64,000 nucleotides of DNA. Source: Onishia taeanensis. Lineage in GTDB: Bacteria; Pseudomonadota; Gammaproteobacteria; Pseudomonadales; Halomonadaceae. Shown here in pieces: positions 36,326 through 44,082 of the stretch. How positions within the stretch are numbered: the first letter of the stretch is position 1; the number at the start of each line of letters is the position of its first letter. Location: positions 378,951 through 442,950 of the forward strand of contig NZ_FNCI01000002.1 of NCBI RefSeq assembly GCF_900100755.1, in the 5' to 3' direction. A program made the translations under genes and the position numbers. Below the pieces are notes generated by a model, which worked only from the letters and a program-made list of their open reading frames with translations, was not told the origin of the DNA and did no database searches.

Positions 36326-38218
36326 ATGGAAGTGGAACTGTTGGAAATTCGCCAGCACATCGCGGGCAATCCCCCTTTCGATACGCTCAGCGATGATCTG
36401 CTCGACGAGGTGGCCGGTGCCGTCGAGATCACGTATTTCCGCGCGGGCACCATGATCTGTGAAGACGGCCAGCCGACGCAGGATCTGTACTATATCCGCA
36501 GTGGCGCCGTGGAGGTCTATCGACGCAATGGCGAGTTGTTCAATCGCTTCGGCGAGGGCGATATCTTTGGCTACTTCGATCTGCTCAGAAATCAGCAGGT
36601 TCGCTTCCCGGTCAAGGCCATCGAAGACACCCTGGTCTATTTCATCCCCGGTGAGCTCTTCCGTCGACTCTGCGATGCCGATGAAACCTTTGCCGACTTC
36701 GTCGAGGTAGGTCGCCCGCGCCTCGAGACGACGGTAGATCATCAGCACCACGACAACACCATGATGACGACCCGGGTGCGCAAGCTGATCACGCGCCTAC
36801 CGGTGATGATCGAGGCGGAGTCCACCATCCAGGAAGCGGCCGCCAAGATGTGCGAGCAGAACGTGTCCTCGGTACTGGTGCTCAGAGCCGAGGAAGAAGC
36901 CTCGGCACGCACCTTCGTACTGGGCGATGGCAAGCAGTGGCGCACCCTGGGCATTCTCACCGACCAGGACCTGCGCACTCGGGTGCTGGCGGCCGGGCTC
37001 GATGCGGGCACTGCCGTATCCGATGTGGTGAGTCCTCGTCTGATTGCGATCCAGTCCGATGAGTCGGTGCATGAGGCGATGCTGTGCATGCTGCGCAACA
37101 ACATCCATCACCTGCCGGTACTGCATCGCCGCCGCCCGGTCGGGATGCTGCATCTCTCCGATATCATCCGCTACGAAACCAACAGCAGCCTGTATCTGGT
37201 TAACAATATCTTTAACCAGACCAGCCACAAGGGCCTGGCGCGGCTGGGGGCCGATGTGCGGCGTACCTTCGTCGGGCTGGTCAACGACGGCGCAAGCTCG
37301 CAGATGGTGGGCAGTGCCTTGTCGACCATCGGCCGCAGTTTCACCCGGCGACTGATCGAGTTGGCCGAGGAGGAGCTTGGTCCACCGCCGGTGCCTTATT
37401 GCTTCATGGTGATGGGCTCGATGGCCCGCAATGAGCAGGCCATCGTCACCGACCAAGACAACGCTCTGGTTCTCGATGACAGCTTCGATCCCGAGCAGCA
37501 TGATGCCTACTTCCTGACCCTGGCGCAGAGAATCAGCGATGGGCTGGATGCCTGCGGCTATACCTACTGCAAGGGCGACATCATGGCCACCAACCCGCGC
37601 TGGCGGCAGCCGCTGCGGGTCTGGAAGCAGTATTTCAACGACTGGATCGATGACCCCAACCCCGAGCGCCTGCTCCACAGTTCGATCTTTTTCGACCTGG
37701 ATCATGTCTATGGCGAGGAGGACTTCGTCGAGCAACTTCAGGATCTGGTCGCCGACAAGGCCTCGAAGAGCCCGCGCTTTTTGGCGGCCATGGCGCGCAA
37801 TGCTCTCAATCGAACGCCGCCGCTGGGTTTCTTCCGTACCTTCGTGATGGAGAAGGACGGTAAGCAGAACAACTCGATCAACCTGAAGCGCCGCGGGACG
37901 GCACCGATGGTTGATCTGATTCGCGTCCATGCGCTGGCCTGCGGGTCCCGGGCCCAGAACTCCTTCGACCGGCTCGATGCCATTGCCCAGACCCAACTGC
38001 TGGTGGGTCGTTCCAGCGAACGCATCCGCTACGCCATGGAGTTCATCTCCATCGTGCGCATTCGCCATCAGGTGATCGATATCGAGGAAGAGCGAGAGCC
38101 TGACAATAATATCGAGCCTGAAAACGTCTCTGATACCGAGCGGCACAACCTCAAGGATGCCTTCCAGGTGTTGAGCAATGCCCAGAAGTTCTTGAAGTTC
38201 CGCTACCCCTTGCCCTAG
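36326..38218 (+). CDS. Cyclic-nucleotide-binding/CBS/DUF294 putative nucleotidyltransferase
   Basis: A 630-residue cytosolic signalling protein with a cNMP-binding domain (residues about 15-125, FRAGTMICEDGQPTQDLYYI), a CBS pair (about 155-285, ending VGMLHLSDIIRYE), a DUF294 nucleotidyltransferase-like domain (GSMARNEQAIVTDQDNAL near 362, with the acidic pair in TDQDNA), and DUF294_C. Start is ATG 36326 with GAGG upstream; a TTG at 36287 is rejected. It is paired with a DnaQ-like exonuclease 10 bp downstream, an association common beside acetate symporter genes in gammaproteobacteria. Here the neighbours are TRAP and BCCT transporters, so a regulatory role for solute uptake is possible but unproven. 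Confidence 0.86.
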   Translation: MEVELLEIRQHIAGNPPFDTLSDDLLDEVAGAVEITYFRAGTMICEDGQPTQDLYYIRSGAVEVYRRNGELFNRFGEGDIFGYFDLLRNQQVRFPVKAIEDTLVYFIPGELFRRLCDADETFADFVEVGRPRLETTVDHQHHDNTMMTTRVRKLITRLPVMIEAESTIQEAAAKMCEQNVSSVLVLRAEEEASARTFVLGDGKQWRTLGILTDQDLRTRVLAAGLDAGTAVSDVVSPRLIAIQSDESVHEAMLCMLRNNIHHLPVLHRRRPVGMLHLSDIIRYETNSSLYLVNNIFNQTSHKGLARLGADVRRTFVGLVNDGASSQMVGSALSTIGRSFTRRLIELAEEELGPPPVPYCFMVMGSMARNEQAIVTDQDNALVLDDSFDPEQHDAYFLTLAQRISDGLDACGYTYCKGDIMATNPRWRQPLRVWKQYFNDWIDDPNPERLLHSSIFFDLDHVYGEEDFVEQLQDLVADKASKSPRFLAAMARNALNRTPPLGFFRTFVMEKDGKQNNSINLKRRGTAPMVDLIRVHALACGSRAQNSFDRLDAIAQTQLLVGRSSERIRYAMEFISIVRIRHQVIDIEEEREPDNNIEPENVSDTERHNLKDAFQVLSNAQKFLKFRYPLP

Positions 38219-38228
38219 GGGTTAACCA

Positions 38229-38972
38229 ATGTCGCGAAGGTCTATGTTCAAGTTGCCGTTTCGTCACGCCAAGGCCGACCAGCATGCCTGGCCAGAGTAT
38301 CTCGCTAGCCGGGCCAGTCAGGTGAGTGATCCTGCCCTCCAGCGCTTCTTCGCCGCCTATGATCTCGATCCGAACATGCCGATCGGTCAGGTGCCGCTGG
38401 TAGCGCTGGACATGGAGACCACCGGTCTCGAGTCAAGGCGCCATTCTATCGTCAGCATCGGTTTGGTGCCCTTCACAGCGCAGCGTATCTACTTGCCCAA
38501 GCGGCGTTACTGGGTGGTCAAGCCTCGGCGTCCGCTGAGCAAGCGCTCGATCACCTTTCACCGCATCACCCACTCGGAAATCGCCGAGGCACCGGATCTG
38601 GATGAGATTCTGGATGAGCTGCTCGAGGCGCTGGCCGGGCGTCTGGTCGTGGTGCACTATCGTCATATCGAACGGCCCTTCATGGATGAGAGCGTGAAGT
38701 CGCGTCGCGGCGAGAGCGTCCGCTTTCCGGTGATCGATACCATGTCGCTTGAGGCGAGGCTGCATCGTCAGTCGTGGTGGGCGCGCTTCAAGCGTTGGAT
38801 GGGCCGGCCGCCGGCCTCGATACGCCTGCATGACAGTCGGCTGCGCTATGGCCTCCCGGCCTATCAGGGGCACCATGCGCTGGTTGATGCCCTGGCGACC
38901 GCCGAGCTTTTCCAGGCCCAGTTGGCGACGCACTTCGATCCTGAAACGCCGCTTTACCAACTTTGGCACTGA
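38229..38972 (+). CDS. DnaQ-like 3'-5' exonuclease (DEDDh)
   Basis: A 247-residue exonuclease-fold protein. Exo I reads ALDMETTGLESR (about 59), and Exo III reads GHHALVDALATAEL with the DEDDh histidine. At Exo II the usual aspartate is a glutamate (HYRHIERPFM). It is not the replicative epsilon subunit: it has no clamp-binding tail and it travels with the DUF294 gene 10 bp upstream. The substrate is unknown; RNA or nucleotide turnover linked to its partner is a reasonable guess. Confidence 0.85.
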   Translation: MSRRSMFKLPFRHAKADQHAWPEYLASRASQVSDPALQRFFAAYDLDPNMPIGQVPLVALDMETTGLESRRHSIVSIGLVPFTAQRIYLPKRRYWVVKPRRPLSKRSITFHRITHSEIAEAPDLDEILDELLEALAGRLVVVHYRHIERPFMDESVKSRRGESVRFPVIDTMSLEARLHRQSWWARFKRWMGRPPASIRLHDSRLRYGLPAYQGHHALVDALATAELFQAQLATHFDPETPLYQLWH

Positions 38973-39054
38973 ACCAACTGTGGCTCTGAGCGGGTGACGC
39001 GGCGCAGTGAGGCCACGGGTGAGGGGCTGACAATATTCGATAACCCATAACGAT

Positions 39055-39082
39055 CAAGGGCGGCCTTAATAGGCCGCCCTTG
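39055..39082. terminator. Bidirectional terminator between exonuclease and BCCT genes
   Basis: A perfect 12-bp stem (39055-39066 with 39071-39082) and TAAT loop lies between the converging genes. It can serve both strands. Confidence 0.8.
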
Positions 39083-39129
39083 GTGCTTCTATTCACTCGT
39101 CTTCAGGTCTTTAGCCCGATGACACCGCC

Positions 39130-40803
39130 TTAGTGGCTTCGTGGCTCGGACATCAAGCCCTTGACGATCCCATAGCAGCCCACCAGAAGCACGATAGTAA
39201 ACGGTAGGCCGGTGGTCAGGGCAGCCGTCTGCAGGGCGCTCAGCCCGCCGCCGAGCAACAGCGCGATGGCCAGAGCCCCTTCGATCAGTGCCCAGAAGAT
39301 GCGCTGCGGCTTGGGGGCATCGACCTTACCGCCGGCAGTGATGGAGTCGATCACCAGCGAGCCGGAGTCGGAGGACGTCACGAAGAACACGATGACCAAC
39401 ACGATACCGATGAAAGAGGTGATCTGCGTCAGCGGCAGGTATTCGAGCATCGTGAACAGCTGCAGTTCCAGAGCGGCATCCTGCACCTTGGTGATGCCTT
39501 GGTTGACTACCTGGTCGATGGCGGTGGTACCGAAGGCGGTCATCCATACCACCGAGGCCAGTGACGGCACCAGCAGGACGGAGATCAGGAATTCCCGCAC
39601 GGTACGCCCGCGGCTAACGCGGGCGATGAACATGCCGACGAACGGCGACCAGGCAATCCACCATGCCCAGTAAAAGGCGGTCCAGCCTTGGCTGAAGTTG
39701 GCATCTTCGCGGCCGAAGGGCATCGATAGCGCCGGCAGGTTCTGCACATAGCCGAGCAGATTATCGAATATGCCGGTGGCGATCATCAGTGTCGGCCCCA
39801 CGGCGATCACGAAGACCAGCAGCAAAAAGGCCAGCATCATGTTGACCTGGGAGAGACGCTGTACGCCCTTGTCCACCCCCAGCAGAATCGATCCCAGTGC
39901 GACCACGGTGATGCCCATGATCAGCAGGATCAGGGTGGTGTTGGTGTCGGGGACGTCGAACAGGTAGTGGAGGCCCGCGGACGCCTGGGTGGCACCAATG
40001 CCGAGTGACGTGGTCAGGCCGAACAGGGTGGCGAAGACCGCCAGGATGTCGATCACATGGCCAGGCCACCCCCACACGCGCTCACCCAGGATCGGGTAGA
40101 AGATCGAGCGCATGGTCAGGGGTAAGCCCTTGTTGTAGGAAAATATGGCCAGTGATAAGCCCACGATGGCATAAGCGCCCCAGGGATGCAGGCCCCAGTG
40201 GAAGATGGTGGCTGCCATGCTCAGGTCGATGGCACCGGCCTGGTCACCCGCGGCAGCGCCAAGCGGCGCCCAGTCGGTACGGATGCCGTCTTCGACGCTA
40301 ATGCCGCCCATGGCGGTGCCGAAGTGGGTCAGCGGTTCCGATACGCCATAGAACATCAGGCCGATGCCCATACCCGCCGCAAACAGCATCGCGAACCAGC
40401 CCAGATAGCCGAATTCGGGCTTGGCATCCGCGCCACCGATGCGCACTTTGGCGAGCGGCGTGAAGATCAGCACGACCGCCAGCACAACGAAAACGTTGGC
40501 CCCCAGCAGGAAGACCCAGCTCAGTTTGGTGGTCAGGAAATTGAACATGCTATTGAAGATCGGTTCCATCTGGTCCTGAAGGGCCAGTGTCGCGACCACG
40601 AATAGCAGAATCACCATGGAGGAAAAGAGAAAGACCTTGCCGTGCAGATCTACATCGATTCCTAGGGGGGAGGCGGTGATGTTGTCCTGGCCGATCACAT
40701 AGTCCGTATCTATCAGGTTAGCCGGGCCCTCTGGCGCCGGTATTCCCTCGGTACCGCCATTTTCCGGCGCCTTGGGTTTGCCGTCGTTGGGTTGTTTAGA
40801 CAC
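39130..40803 (-). CDS. BCCT-family transporter, tandem copy A
   Basis: Betaine/carnitine/choline-type symporter of 557 residues. Start is the GTG at 40803, with GGGAG seven bases upstream, giving a first residue followed by SKQPNDGKPK; the open frame upstream has no support. Core motifs are GMGIGLMFYGVSEPLTHFG, TAFYWAWWIAWSPFVGMFIA and RVSRGRTVREFL. The N-terminal tail carries PAPEGPANLIDTDYVIGQDN, identical in copy B, followed by a DVDLHGKVFLFSS segment. It is a clear paralogue of copy B and more distant from the fdhA-linked BCCT. A frameshifted usp remnant lies immediately upstream. Substrate likely glycine betaine or a related osmolyte. Confidence 0.92.
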   Translation of the reverse strand: MSKQPNDGKPKAPENGGTEGIPAPEGPANLIDTDYVIGQDNITASPLGIDVDLHGKVFLFSSMVILLFVVATLALQDQMEPIFNSMFNFLTTKLSWVFLLGANVFVVLAVVLIFTPLAKVRIGGADAKPEFGYLGWFAMLFAAGMGIGLMFYGVSEPLTHFGTAMGGISVEDGIRTDWAPLGAAAGDQAGAIDLSMAATIFHWGLHPWGAYAIVGLSLAIFSYNKGLPLTMRSIFYPILGERVWGWPGHVIDILAVFATLFGLTTSLGIGATQASAGLHYLFDVPDTNTTLILLIMGITVVALGSILLGVDKGVQRLSQVNMMLAFLLLVFVIAVGPTLMIATGIFDNLLGYVQNLPALSMPFGREDANFSQGWTAFYWAWWIAWSPFVGMFIARVSRGRTVREFLISVLLVPSLASVVWMTAFGTTAIDQVVNQGITKVQDAALELQLFTMLEYLPLTQITSFIGIVLVIVFFVTSSDSGSLVIDSITAGGKVDAPKPQRIFWALIEGALAIALLLGGGLSALQTAALTTGLPFTIVLLVGCYGIVKGLMSEPRSH

Positions 40804-40927
40804 TAGACGTCTCCCTTGCGATTTTCGGTAAGTGGTTTGTCTCGATTCGGCCACGCGCCAGCCACCGGACGCAGCAGTAAAGAACGATGCCTTGATGCGG
40901 GGCGCCATTCAGCCGGCATCGTCAAGA

Positions 40928-41181
40928 TCAGTGCTTGATTGGGGCTAACGCTGGTGTAGGGGCCGACTGGCCGTGGAGTCTGGCTCGCGTCTTCGCGAAG
41001 CCTTCATGCTGCTGAGTGAACGCTTGCGGGGTGTGCGCCATGAACCTGGGCGTGGCGGCGGTGACGCTATCTCACTGCCTTCTGCCTCCTCGTGCTGCGG
41101 TCGATCAACGACCATCCACAGTGATGGCTCACTGTCATCGAGGCGGGCTAGGTCCACGGGGACCATGATCTTCTCGGGCAT
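40928..41181 (-). pseudogene. Decayed universal stress protein gene upstream of BCCT copy A
   Basis: The N-terminus MPEKIMVPVDLARLDDSEPSL matches the intact usp at 43313-43735 (MFKKIMVPVDLAHTELLKPSL). After about 20 codons similarity stops in that frame and resumes in another frame: VTAATP, AHTPQAF and EGFAKTRARLHGQ against the intact VTANTP, AKTPEEY and EAFAKEQGQLHGQ. The frame then ends at a TGA (40928), so the second half, including the nucleotide-binding end, is lost. At least one frameshift near 41085-41095 plus a 3' truncation are needed to explain it. Flanking upstream DNA also matches that of the intact copy. Confidence 0.82.
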
Positions 41182-41256
41182 CCTGGTGACTCCAGCGGTT
41201 TATCAGTGGTTGTAGTTTCTTAGTGTCGCTGTAGGCGCCTCATAGTCTGGGCATGT

Positions 41257-41275
41257 GCCCGGCGAATTTCCAGTG
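41257..41275. promoter_or_regulatory. Upstream element of the decayed usp, shared with the intact copy
   Basis: This 19-nt sequence matches 43823-43841 at 17 of 19 positions. Both lie 76-88 bp upstream of a usp start codon. It may be a promoter part or regulator site kept after duplication of the usp-BCCT cassette. The rest of 41182-41508 shows no gene. Confidence 0.45.
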
Positions 41276-41508
41276 GCTCTTCAACGCGGGGTTTTCTGAG
41301 CTGCCTTTGGCCGCTAAGCAAGCCAGGCGAGTAAACGCTTTATTGGCAATGCCTGTTGGTTTCGAGATGCAGTGAGGATTTTAAGAATCAACGCCGCTGG
41401 AGAAGGCTAGCAGAGCTGGGGGCGCTTTATTGAAGAGGTGGCGCTTTAGTGCCTGTAACCTTGTTTTGCAGGTGACTTGCACCTACCCGCCAGGGCTTTG
41501 AAGGATCC

Positions 41509-41549
41509 AAAAAAACGCCACAGACCATCCAATGGACCGCCTGTGGCGT
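41509..41549 (-). terminator. Rho-independent terminator of BCCT copy B
   Basis: On the minus strand a 9-bp stem (41541-41549 with 41515-41523) with a partly paired loop is followed by six T. A second perfect 11-bp stem (41563-41573 with 41576-41586) lies between it and the BCCT stop. Confidence 0.8.
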
Positions 41550-41594
41550 TGTGGTACCTATGGTCATCCGGCCTTGGCCGGATGACAACGGGCG

Positions 41595-43262
41595 TTAGCT
41601 CCTGGGTTCAGAGAGCAGTCCCTTGACGATGGCGTAGCAGGCCACCAGCAGTACCAGTGTGAACGGCAGGCCGGTGGTGATAACCGCCGTCTGCAGAGCT
41701 GTCAGGCCGCCACCCAGCAGTAGCGCGATGGCGATCACGCCCTCGATGATGGCCCAGAACATACGCTGTGGCTTGGGTGCATCGACCTTACCGCCGGCGG
41801 TAATGGAGTCGATGACCAGCGAGCCGGAGTCCGAGGAGGTGATGAAGAACACCATCACCAGCACGATACCCACGAAGGAGGTGATCTGCGTCAGCGGTAG
41901 TTGGCCCAGCATCACGAACAGCTGCAGCTCGAGGGCCGCGTCCTTGACGCCCTGGAAGTTGTCGGTGATCACCTGGTCGATGGCGGTGCCGCCGAAGGCG
42001 GTCATCCACAGCACCGAGACCAGCGATGGCACCAGCAGCACGGCAATCAGGAACTCACGTACGGTGCGGCCACGGCTGACGCGGGCGATGAACATACCCA
42101 CGAACGGTGACCAGGAGATCCACCAGGCCCAGTAGAAGGCGGTCCAACCCTGACTGAAGTTGGCATCTTCACGTCCGAAGGGCATGGACAGGGCGGGCAG
42201 GTCCGCCAGGTAGGAGCCCAGGTTCTTGAAGAAGCCGGTGGCGATTGCCAGGGTCGGGCCGACGGCAATCACGAACGCCAGCAGTAGGAAGGCCAGCACC
42301 ATGTTGAGCTGGGAAAGGCGCTGCACACCCTTGTCGACGCCGACGAGCACGGAGATCAGTGCCACTGCGCTGATGCCCACGATCAGCAGTACCATGGTGA
42401 CGTCGTTATTGGGTATGTCGAAGAGGTAGGCAAGACCGGCAGACGCCTGCGAAGCCCCCAGCCCCAGCGACGTTGCCAGACCGAACAGGGTGGCAAAAAC
42501 GGCCAGAATGTCGATCACATGGCCCGGCCAGCCCCAGATCCGCTCACCCAGAACCGGATAGAAGATCGAGCGCATGGTCAGCGGCAGGCCCTTGTTGAAG
42601 GAGAACAGCGCCAGTGCCAAGGCGACGACCGCATAGATGCCCCAAGGGTGCAGGCCCCAGTGGAAAATGGTAGCTGCCATGGCCAGCGACATGGCGGCGT
42701 CCTGGTCGCCAGCAGCGGCGCCCAGCGGTGCCCAGTCGGTCCTGACGCCATTCTCCATGCTGGTGCCGCCAAGCGCGGTACCGAAGTGGGTCAGAGGCTC
42801 CGAGACACCGTAGAACATCAAGCCGATGCCCATGCCGGCGGCGAATAGCATCGCGAACCAGCCAAGATAGCTGAAGTCCGGCGTGGCGTGTGCGCCACCG
42901 ATCCTGACCTTGCCCATGGGGGTGAAGATCAGGGCCACGGCCAGAATGACGAAGATATTTGCCGCCAGCAGGAAGAACCAGGAGAGGTTCCCGGTGAGGA
43001 ACGAGAAGATCGCATTGAAGACCGGCTCGACTTCATCCTGGAGCGCCAGAGTGATGAAGACGAAAAACAGGATCAGCAATGACGAGATGGTAAACACCTT
43101 GCCATGCAGATCGACATCCAGGCCGAACTTGCGCGTGGTGACGTTATCCTGACCGATCACGTAATCGGTATCGATCAGGTTCGCCGGTCCTTCCGGCGCT
43201 GGCACGCCATCAGAGACAGGGGCGTCCTTGTCACTGTTAGCGTTTGGGGAGTTTTTTTCCAT
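41595..43262 (-). CDS. BCCT-family transporter, tandem copy B
   Basis: A 555-residue BCCT symporter, paralogue of copy A, with the same motif set (GMGIGLMFYGVSEPLTHFG, TAFYWAWWISWSPFVGMFIA, RVSRGRTVREFL) and the same N-terminal PAPEGPANLIDTDYVIGQDN block. It starts at ATG 43262 (GGAGA upstream), MEKNSPNANSDKDAPVSDG. It lies 50 bp downstream of an intact usp and is probably co-transcribed with it. Differences from copy A cluster in the N-terminal leader and in the loop after the RVSRGRTVREFL helix (ITDNFQGVKDAALE against VNQGITKVQDAALE). Likely takes up glycine betaine or another osmolyte. Confidence 0.93.
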   Translation of the reverse strand: MEKNSPNANSDKDAPVSDGVPAPEGPANLIDTDYVIGQDNVTTRKFGLDVDLHGKVFTISSLLILFFVFITLALQDEVEPVFNAIFSFLTGNLSWFFLLAANIFVILAVALIFTPMGKVRIGGAHATPDFSYLGWFAMLFAAGMGIGLMFYGVSEPLTHFGTALGGTSMENGVRTDWAPLGAAAGDQDAAMSLAMAATIFHWGLHPWGIYAVVALALALFSFNKGLPLTMRSIFYPVLGERIWGWPGHVIDILAVFATLFGLATSLGLGASQASAGLAYLFDIPNNDVTMVLLIVGISAVALISVLVGVDKGVQRLSQLNMVLAFLLLAFVIAVGPTLAIATGFFKNLGSYLADLPALSMPFGREDANFSQGWTAFYWAWWISWSPFVGMFIARVSRGRTVREFLIAVLLVPSLVSVLWMTAFGGTAIDQVITDNFQGVKDAALELQLFVMLGQLPLTQITSFVGIVLVMVFFITSSDSGSLVIDSITAGGKVDAPKPQRMFWAIIEGVIAIALLLGGGLTALQTAVITTGLPFTLVLLVACYAIVKGLLSEPRS

Positions 43263-43312
43263 AGGGAAGTCTCCGTCTGGTTAAACGAAAGGGTGTCTTC
43301 TTGTGCAGGCCG

Positions 43313-43735
43313 TCAGTCGCTATGCCGGACCAGGAACACGGATACGTCGGTATGAGAGGCGACCTTGCTGCCGTTGGACGGCATGACGATGTCCAGCCGC
43401 CTGGGCAGATGCGTGGTCATGATGACCAGATCTGCGTCCGTGTCATCTATCGCCTGAAGGATGGCGTCATCCATGTCGGCAACTGGGTCGGGAGAGGTGA
43501 TGACCTTGGAACTGACCTCTTGACCATGCAACTGGCCCTGCTCCTTGGCGAACGCCTCGAGCTTTTGCGCATACTCTTCAGGTGTCTTGGCCAGTGCACT
43601 TGGCGTGTTCGCCGTTACGCTGATGTAGCAGGTATCGGCCTGGTACAGCTTGGCGATATCTGCCGCAAGATCGAGAGAAGGCTTCAAGAGTTCAGTATGT
43701 GCCAGGTCCACGGGGACCATAATTTTCTTGAACAT
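43313..43735 (-). CDS. Universal stress protein (UspA family)
   Basis: A 140-residue single-domain Usp: MFKKIMVPVDLAHTELLKPS at the first strand, ADLVIMTTHLPRRLDIVM and GSKVASHTDVSVFLVRHSD at the end. The G-x2-G half of the ATP signature is not intact (HLPRR), while the GS-x-V part remains, so nucleotide binding is uncertain. It precedes BCCT copy B by 50 bp on the same strand. In Halomonas elongata a Usp (TeaD) tunes the ectoine TRAP transporter TeaABC, so a similar regulatory link between this Usp and its BCCT partner is inferred. Confidence 0.88.
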   Translation of the reverse strand: MFKKIMVPVDLAHTELLKPSLDLAADIAKLYQADTCYISVTANTPSALAKTPEEYAQKLEAFAKEQGQLHGQEVSSKVITSPDPVADMDDAILQAIDDTDADLVIMTTHLPRRLDIVMPSNGSKVASHTDVSVFLVRHSD

Positions 43736-44082
43736 ATTCGAGACTCCATGAGGGTTTTGTTAGCGGCTGTACCTCTACGTCACGATCTGTTGTCCTGAAA
43801 GACACCGCTAGTGTGAGGATTTGCCAGGCGAATTGCCAGTGCCTGCGCATCCTGGGGCCTCAACTGCTCTGTCAACGCTGAGGCAGGGCTAGGGTTCAAA
43901 AAGTGCAGAGGGGCTTGAGGTGTTCGACTTTCGGCGACGGGATCCACGTAGCCGAGAGCGACACGCACATAGCTAAGTACTCTCGAGCGTGGATGTGGAT
44001 ATTGTCGGCGTTTGTGGCCGGTGCCACCATGGCAGCAAAGCGCCGCAAGCAAGAGCGCGATCATCACAATAACGAGCCTGCC
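43736..44082. promoter_or_regulatory. Divergent usp/fdsGB upstream region
   Basis: A 347-bp stretch with no convincing gene. It includes the 19-nt element 43823-43841 (shared with 41257-41275) on the usp side. The fds side has an open frame continuous with fdsGB, but residues upstream of ATG 44083 show no family similarity. Confidence 0.45.

Noticed and set aside
40945-41181. 78-codon open frame as a functional small gene
   Set aside because: Only the first 20 residues match Usp; homology continues in another frame, so it is a decayed copy.
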